In this document: positions 12,368-17,172 of the stretch, piece after piece
Layout of the letters: every line of letters begins with the position of its first letter
How positions within the stretch are numbered: the stretch's first letter is position 1
Assembly: GCA_037969055.1 (NCBI GenBank)
Contig: JBBKWR010000049.1
Coordinates: forward strand, 1 to 17,172
DNA: 17,172 bases
Reading direction: 5' to 3'
Source of the DNA: Pelagihabitans sp037969055
GTDB taxonomy: Bacteria > Bacteroidota > Bacteroidia > Flavobacteriales > Flavobacteriaceae
The notes under the pieces: generated by a model
What the model was told of the DNA's origin: nothing
What the model saw: only the letters and a program-made list of their open reading frames with translations
Databases searched by the model: none
Translations under genes and position numbers: made by a program

Positions 12368-14587
12368 ATGCCCAAGATTTTATACACCAATACCGACGAA
12401 GCGCCAGCTTTAGCAACGCAATCATTTTTGCCTATCATAAAGGCATTTACAAAAACTTCGGGAATTGATGTTGAGACAAAAGACATCTCCCTAGCGGCAA
12501 GGATCCTTGCTACCTTTCCTAATTACCTCGACACCAATTTACGGGTGACCGATGATCTTGCCATCCTTGGTAAAATGGCCAAAGATCCAGAGGCCAATAT
12601 CATCAAACTCCCAAATATTAGTGCCTCCATACCACAATTGAAGGAAGCAATTGCCGAACTCCAATCAAAGGGATATAGGGTGCCCGACTATCCTGCCGCA
12701 ACGTTGGATGACAAGTCAAAGGACATTAAGGCACGTTATGATAAAATTAAGGGGAGCGCAGTAAACCCTGTCTTGCGAGAAGGTAACTCAGACCGACGTG
12801 CACCCAAAGCGGTAAAAAACTATGCTAAGAAAAACCCGCATTCTATGGGTCCATGGGACTCAGGTTCCAAGACTTACGTAGCTACTATGGCCCATGGAGA
12901 TTTTAAATCCAATGAAAAATCCCTGACCCTACCCAAAGCGACCTCCATCAGGATAGAATTGGTCAGGAAGGAAGGTGGTACAGAGATATTAAAGGAAAAG
13001 ATTGCCCTATTGGATGGCGAGATTATTGATGCTACGGTGTTGTCAAAGAAGGCATTGGTGTCTTTTTTGAAAGACCAAGTACATGAAGCAAAAAAGAAAG
13101 GGATATTGTTTTCGCTCCATTTGAAGGCCACGATGATGAAGGTTTCGGATCCCATCATTTTTGGACACGCCTTAAAAGTTTATTTCTCAGATGTATTCGA
13201 AGAATTCGGCACAACTTTGGAAGCAGCTGGTATTAGTGCCAATGAAGGATTGGAGAACCTATTGAATAAACTCAAGGATCTGCCTAGCGACAAGCGTAAG
13301 GAAATTGAAAATGCTATCAACAGTGCCCTTGTGAAGGGTCCATCCCTTGCGATGGTCAACTCCGATAAGGGCATAACCAACCTTCATGTACCCAGTGATG
13401 TCATCATAGATGCTTCAATGCCCGCCATGATCAGAAACTCCGGTAAAATGTGGAACAAGGATGGCAAGGCCGAGGATACATTGGCCGTCATCCCTGACAG
13501 TAGTTATGCGGGTATTTACATTGCCACCATTGATTTCTGTAAGAAACACGGTGCATTCGATCCCACAACCATGGGTACCGTTCCCAATGTGGGCCTGATG
13601 GCGCAGAAAGCCGAGGAATATGGGTCTCATGATAAAACTTTTGAAATAAAATCGGAAGGGGCGGTAAAAGTGATCGATCTCGGTTCTGGTAATACACTTA
13701 TTGAACATGCCGTAGAAAAAGGAGATATCTGGCGGATGTGCCAGGTTAAGGATGCCCCTATTCAAGATTGGATTAAATTGGCGGTTTCTCGGGCCCGGGC
13801 CACAAAGGATCCAGCTATATTTTGGCTGGATAAGGATCGCGCGCACGATGCAGAATTGATCAAAAAAGTGAATCAATACCTTCCGGAGCATGATACGACC
13901 GGACTAGATATCAGGGTACTTTCACCTTTCAAGGCAACCGAATTTACCTTGGAAAGGATTAAGGCAGGTAAGGATACCATATCCGTCTCCGGAAACGTAC
14001 TACGCGATTATCTTACAGATCTTTTCCCAATTTTGGAGGTGGGGACAAGTGCCAAAATGTTGTCCATTGTTCCACTGATGAACGGGGGTGGGCTTTTTGA
14101 AACTGGCGCCGGGGGTTCGGCACCGAAGCACGTTGAACAATTTCTGGAAGAAGGCCATTTACGATGGGATTCCCTTGGTGAATTTCTAGCATTGGGGGTT
14201 TCCTTAGAATTCTTTTACGAAAAATATGGGAACACCAGGGCCAAAATCTTGGCCGACGCGCTTGACATGGCCACTGAAAAGTTCTTGATCAATGATAAAT
14301 CGCCGTCCAGAAAGGTGAAAGAATTGGATACCCGTGGGAGCCATTTTTATTTGGCTTATTATTGGGCAGAGGCTTTGGCAGCACAAGATCAGGATGCTGA
14401 ACTCAAATCCATTTTCGCTAAAATAGCAAAGGAGTTGAAAGATAATGAGGTAAAGATCCTAGGTGAAATGATAGATGCCCAAGGGGCCCCTCAGGTTATT
14501 GGCGGTTATTACAAACCAGATTTGGCACTGATGGCCAAGGTCATGAGACCAAGCAAAACTTTTAACGAAATCCTGCAGCACATTTAA
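12368..14587 (+). CDS. icd: Monomeric NADP-dependent isocitrate dehydrogenase
   Basis: This enzyme oxidises isocitrate to 2-oxoglutarate and CO2 with NADP in the TCA cycle. It is the monomeric IDH family, unrelated in length to the common dimeric enzyme of about 415 residues. The 739-residue length matches the family (about 740). The N terminus ILYTNTDEAPALATQSFLPI is diagnostic. The isocitrate/metal region AVNPVLREGNSDRRAP (131-146) has Ser130, Asn133, Arg137 and Arg143 at the positions of the substrate-binding residues described for the Azotobacter enzyme. GGLFETGAGGSAPKHVEQF (about 575-593) is also strongly conserved. The ATG at 12368 gives the standard N terminus. It has its own promoter and stands alone; no other TCA gene lies beside it. 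No defects are seen. Confidence 0.97.
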   Translation: MPKILYTNTDEAPALATQSFLPIIKAFTKTSGIDVETKDISLAARILATFPNYLDTNLRVTDDLAILGKMAKDPEANIIKLPNISASIPQLKEAIAELQSKGYRVPDYPAATLDDKSKDIKARYDKIKGSAVNPVLREGNSDRRAPKAVKNYAKKNPHSMGPWDSGSKTYVATMAHGDFKSNEKSLTLPKATSIRIELVRKEGGTEILKEKIALLDGEIIDATVLSKKALVSFLKDQVHEAKKKGILFSLHLKATMMKVSDPIIFGHALKVYFSDVFEEFGTTLEAAGISANEGLENLLNKLKDLPSDKRKEIENAINSALVKGPSLAMVNSDKGITNLHVPSDVIIDASMPAMIRNSGKMWNKDGKAEDTLAVIPDSSYAGIYIATIDFCKKHGAFDPTTMGTVPNVGLMAQKAEEYGSHDKTFEIKSEGAVKVIDLGSGNTLIEHAVEKGDIWRMCQVKDAPIQDWIKLAVSRARATKDPAIFWLDKDRAHDAELIKKVNQYLPEHDTTGLDIRVLSPFKATEFTLERIKAGKDTISVSGNVLRDYLTDLFPILEVGTSAKMLSIVPLMNGGGLFETGAGGSAPKHVEQFLEEGHLRWDSLGEFLALGVSLEFFYEKYGNTRAKILADALDMATEKFLINDKSPSRKVKELDTRGSHFYLAYYWAEALAAQDQDAELKSIFAKIAKELKDNEVKILGEMIDAQGAPQVIGGYYKPDLALMAKVMRPSKTFNEILQHI

Positions 14588-14617
14588 TGCCCTCCATTTA
14601 AAATTTTGTATAGGCAA

Positions 14618-14644
14618 AAGCTCTTAATTAAAAGGTTAGGGCTT
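14618..14644 (+). terminator. Weak terminator candidate after icd
   Basis: AAGCTCT (14618-14624) can pair with AGGGCTT (14638-14644), with one G-U pair and a 13-base loop. The following sequence GTTCAATATTT is not a clean T run, so termination here is uncertain. Confidence 0.3.
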
Positions 14645-14809
14645 GTTCAATATTTGGTAAAATTTTTATCCAAATAGGTGTCCATCCACATTAAATATGC
14701 CAAGTTGTTCGGTTATCAAGAATTGAGTGGCTTAAAATTCTTTTCTTAATATATTGTTAAGGGTGCCGGCCACAATTCACCGCTTGGTATTTTTATAAAA
14801 AAATTGTTA

Positions 14810-17172
14810 ATGGCCTGCTTTAAAAAAAGTCTTCTTTTTATACTACTAAATTGTGCTTTTCTCTCCTTTTCCCAACAAAAATTCACACTGAGCGGAACCG
14901 TATCAGAAGCGTCCAGCAATGAAACATTGATAGGGGTAACCCTTTCCATACCTGATTTGCGAACAGGGGCCACTACAAATGAATATGGATTTTATTCCAT
15001 TACGTTGCCTAAAGGGACGTATACTATCCAGGTAAATTATTTGGGGTTCTCTGATATTGTTCAAGAGATCGCCTTGACTGAAAATATGAAGATCAACTTT
15101 AAAATGGATGAGGAGGCAGAACAACTTGAAGAAGTAATCGTCACGGAAAATGTTGAAAAGATGGATGTCCGCACCCCTCAAATGAGCGTAAATGTGCTAT
15201 CAGTAGAGACCATTAAAAAGATTCCCGTAATCTTGGGCGAGGCCGATGTCATCAAGTCAATTCTTTTATTACCTGGGGTTACCAATGCTGGTGAGGGTGC
15301 ATCAGGTTTTAATGTACGGGGAGGTGCTGTAGACCAAAACCTCATTTTGCTCGACGAGGCCATAATTTTCAATTCTTCACATCTATTCGGTTTTTTTTCA
15401 GTCTTTAATCCCGACGCCATCAAAGATATTAAGCTTTATAAGGGAGGTATCCCCTCCCGATATGGTGGCCGTGTTTCTTCCGTGCTGGATATATTTCAGA
15501 AAGAAGGCAACAGCAGGGAACTTCATGCCAATGGCGGTATTGGGGCAGTGGCCAGTCGGTTATTGATCGAAGGACCGATCGTCAAGAACAAGTCCGCTTT
15601 TTTGGTCGGTGGCCGTGGCACCTATGCGCACCTTTTCCTACCGCTTTTCAATGTGGACAACACAGCATATTTCTATGACCTCAATACAAAGATCAATTAT
15701 AACTTAAACGATCGCAACAGTATTTTTTTATCAGGATATTTTGGAAGGGATGTTTTCGGAATCAGCGATAGTTTTGTGAATACTTATGGAAACGCAGTGG
15801 GAAACTTCCGTTGGAACCATTTGTTTTCCGACAAACTTTTTTCGAACCTATCCTTGATCTATTCCGATTATTACTACGGTTTAAAATTAGATTTTGTAGG
15901 GTTCAACTGGAATTCTGGAATAAGGAATTTTAACTTGAAATACGACCTTAAACATTACCTGAACGACAAGCTCCAGATCAACTATGGCATAAATAATATT
16001 TATTACCAATTCAATCCGGGGAAAATTGAACCTAGCAATCCAGATTCAGGAATTATCGAAGAGCAGCTCATTCAAAAATATGCGAATGAATTTGCTGCCT
16101 ATATAGATGTTGCCCACGATATTACGCCAAATCTTAGCTTGGGGTATGGGTTACGCTTCAGCAACTTCATTCGACTCGGGCAAGACGAGCTCAATGTCTA
16201 TGAGAACAACGATCCCGTATTTTTTGATCCCTTTACCTTGGTCTATAGGGAGGCCGATCCGATAGCTACCACCAACCCGGGCAGAAAAAGTACGTTGGCC
16301 ACCTTTAATAACCTGGAACCCAGGGTCTCATTGGCTTATACCATCAACGATAACAGCTCGGTAAAGGCCAGCTATACCCGTTTATCGCAATACTTACATT
16401 TACTGTCGAACACTAGTTCCCCTACCCCACTGGATGTATGGACCCCTAGCGGCCCATTTATAAAACCCCAACTTTTGGATCAGTATGCTTTGGGGTATTT
16501 TAAGAATTTCATCGGAGATGATTATTCATTGGAAACAGAAATTTTTTATAAGGATGTGCAAAATAGGATCGATTATATAGACGGCGCCAACCTTATAGCG
16601 AACGACGCCATTGAACAAGTGATCCTCAATGGAAAGGCAAGGGCTTATGGACTGGAACTTTTGCTACGAAAAAATGAAGGAAAGTTTCAAGGATGGCTTG
16701 CCTATACCCTCTCCAAATCTGAACAGCGGACCCCGGGAAGGGTACCGAAATTCGACAATGGACGATCGAACCGGGAAACCGGCATCAATTTCGGGGCATG
16801 GTACAATACTCCTTATGACAAGACCCATGATATTTCGTTTTTTGGAAGTTATGAGCTGAATGCAAAATGGAGCTTGAATACAACCATGGTATATCAGACC
16901 GGACAACCCACCAATTACCCGATCGGGCAATTCGAGTTTGAAGGGTTAACCATTCCATATTATGGCCTGCGCAATAAACAACGCCTACCCGATTACCATC
17001 GTATAGATGTTTCTGCCACTTTAACCCCCAAGAAAAACAAAGGCCGGAAATGGAAAGGCGAATGGGTGTTCAGTGTATATAACATTTACAATCGCAAGAA
17101 TGCCGCATCCATCAACTTTAGAAGAAACCAGGATACGGGGTCAAATGAGGCCATAAGGACCTCCATTTTTGG
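14810..17172 (+). CDS. TonB-dependent outer-membrane receptor (3' end off window)
   Basis: This is an outer-membrane beta-barrel that imports an unknown ligand with energy from TonB-ExbBD. The visible 787 codons are open to the right edge. They begin with a signal peptide (MACFKKSLLFILLNCAFLSF, then SQQ). A carboxypeptidase-regulatory-like domain follows (about 26-105), with GATTNEYGFYSITLPKGTYT. The plug domain (about 120-240) includes GFNVRGGAVDQNLILLDEA and GGIPSRYGGRVSSVLDI. A long barrel of alternating aromatic strands completes it. Near the edge, EWVFSVYNIYNRKNAASINF is typical of the penultimate strands, so probably only a few tens of residues are missing. It lacks features of a SusC-type protein, and no SusD is seen. 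The plug resembles receptors that I recall being paired with a DUF4249 lipoprotein gene, which would lie beyond the window. Confidence 0.92.
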   Translation, partial: MACFKKSLLFILLNCAFLSFSQQKFTLSGTVSEASSNETLIGVTLSIPDLRTGATTNEYGFYSITLPKGTYTIQVNYLGFSDIVQEIALTENMKINFKMDEEAEQLEEVIVTENVEKMDVRTPQMSVNVLSVETIKKIPVILGEADVIKSILLLPGVTNAGEGASGFNVRGGAVDQNLILLDEAIIFNSSHLFGFFSVFNPDAIKDIKLYKGGIPSRYGGRVSSVLDIFQKEGNSRELHANGGIGAVASRLLIEGPIVKNKSAFLVGGRGTYAHLFLPLFNVDNTAYFYDLNTKINYNLNDRNSIFLSGYFGRDVFGISDSFVNTYGNAVGNFRWNHLFSDKLFSNLSLIYSDYYYGLKLDFVGFNWNSGIRNFNLKYDLKHYLNDKLQINYGINNIYYQFNPGKIEPSNPDSGIIEEQLIQKYANEFAAYIDVAHDITPNLSLGYGLRFSNFIRLGQDELNVYENNDPVFFDPFTLVYREADPIATTNPGRKSTLATFNNLEPRVSLAYTINDNSSVKASYTRLSQYLHLLSNTSSPTPLDVWTPSGPFIKPQLLDQYALGYFKNFIGDDYSLETEIFYKDVQNRIDYIDGANLIANDAIEQVILNGKARAYGLELLLRKNEGKFQGWLAYTLSKSEQRTPGRVPKFDNGRSNRETGINFGAWYNTPYDKTHDISFFGSYELNAKWSLNTTMVYQTGQPTNYPIGQFEFEGLTIPYYGLRNKQRLPDYHRIDVSATLTPKKNKGRKWKGEWVFSVYNIYNRKNAASINFRRNQDTGSNEAIRTSIF

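Noticed and set aside
11980..12468. Open frame of 162 codons on the plus strand, starting with GTG
   Set aside because: It runs through two tandem terminators and about 100 bases into icd in another frame, starts with GTG, and its composition is unlike a normal protein. It is most likely a chance ORF, though part could derive from a decayed gene.
13415..13891. 158-codon minus-strand frame inside icd
   Set aside because: Shadow of the conserved isocitrate dehydrogenase gene; the sequence is rich in His, Phe and Cys without domain likeness.
16629..16859. 76-codon plus-strand frame inside the TonB-dependent receptor
   Set aside because: It is in a different frame from the receptor, which is continuously open across it; no sign of a frameshift.

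Overview
The window looks like a chromosomal segment of a member of the Flavobacteriaceae (Bacteroidota). Several things point there. Promoter -7 elements of the phylum-specific form TAnnTTTG stand before at least six genes. Shine-Dalgarno sequences are weak. There is a monomeric NADP-type isocitrate dehydrogenase, a long-form GAPDH, and a TonB-dependent receptor with an N-terminal carboxypeptidase-regulatory-like domain. Base composition looks moderately AT-rich by eye. No insertion sequence, prophage, CRISPR array, tRNA or rRNA gene was found; most of the window is core housekeeping sequence.

Layout. (1) 220-2837, plus strand: dnaA, a low-molecular-weight tyrosine phosphatase and a tetrapyrrole-methylase/RsmI-type methyltransferase form a tight operon, closed by a hairpin shared with the convergent minus-strand genes. 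(2) 2973-6091, minus strand: dapF, a GNAT acetyltransferase and mltG overlap as one operon. A separately promoted, exported lysozyme-like protein follows. This is a cell-wall module: meso-diaminopimelate synthesis, glycan-strand cleavage and a probable peptidoglycan-active protein. (3) 6223-7620, plus strand: an envelope HtrA/Deg protease, divergent from dapF. The shared intergenic region carries three CGTTAAA heptamers. (4) 7733-9181: a 482-residue GAPDH with an N-terminal extension and no NAD-selecting Asp. (5) 9381-11676: a coiled-coil membrane protein of unknown function, a GNAT acetyltransferase, trmD and rplS. rplS has a textbook Bacteroidota promoter and a foldable leader. (6) 11722-12367: almost 650 bases without a convincing gene. 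It holds an operator-like dyad, a weak promoter match and two tandem terminators, so it looks like an orphan transcription unit (small RNA or gene remnant). (7) 12368-14587: monomeric isocitrate dehydrogenase. (8) 14810 to the right edge: a TonB-dependent receptor cut off shortly before its end.

I found no clearly new multi-gene system. The most worthwhile leads are the orphan transcription unit at 11730-12251, the CGTTAAA repeat region between dapF and htrA, the rplS leader, the unknown coiled-coil protein beside trmD, and the cofactor question for the long GAPDH.
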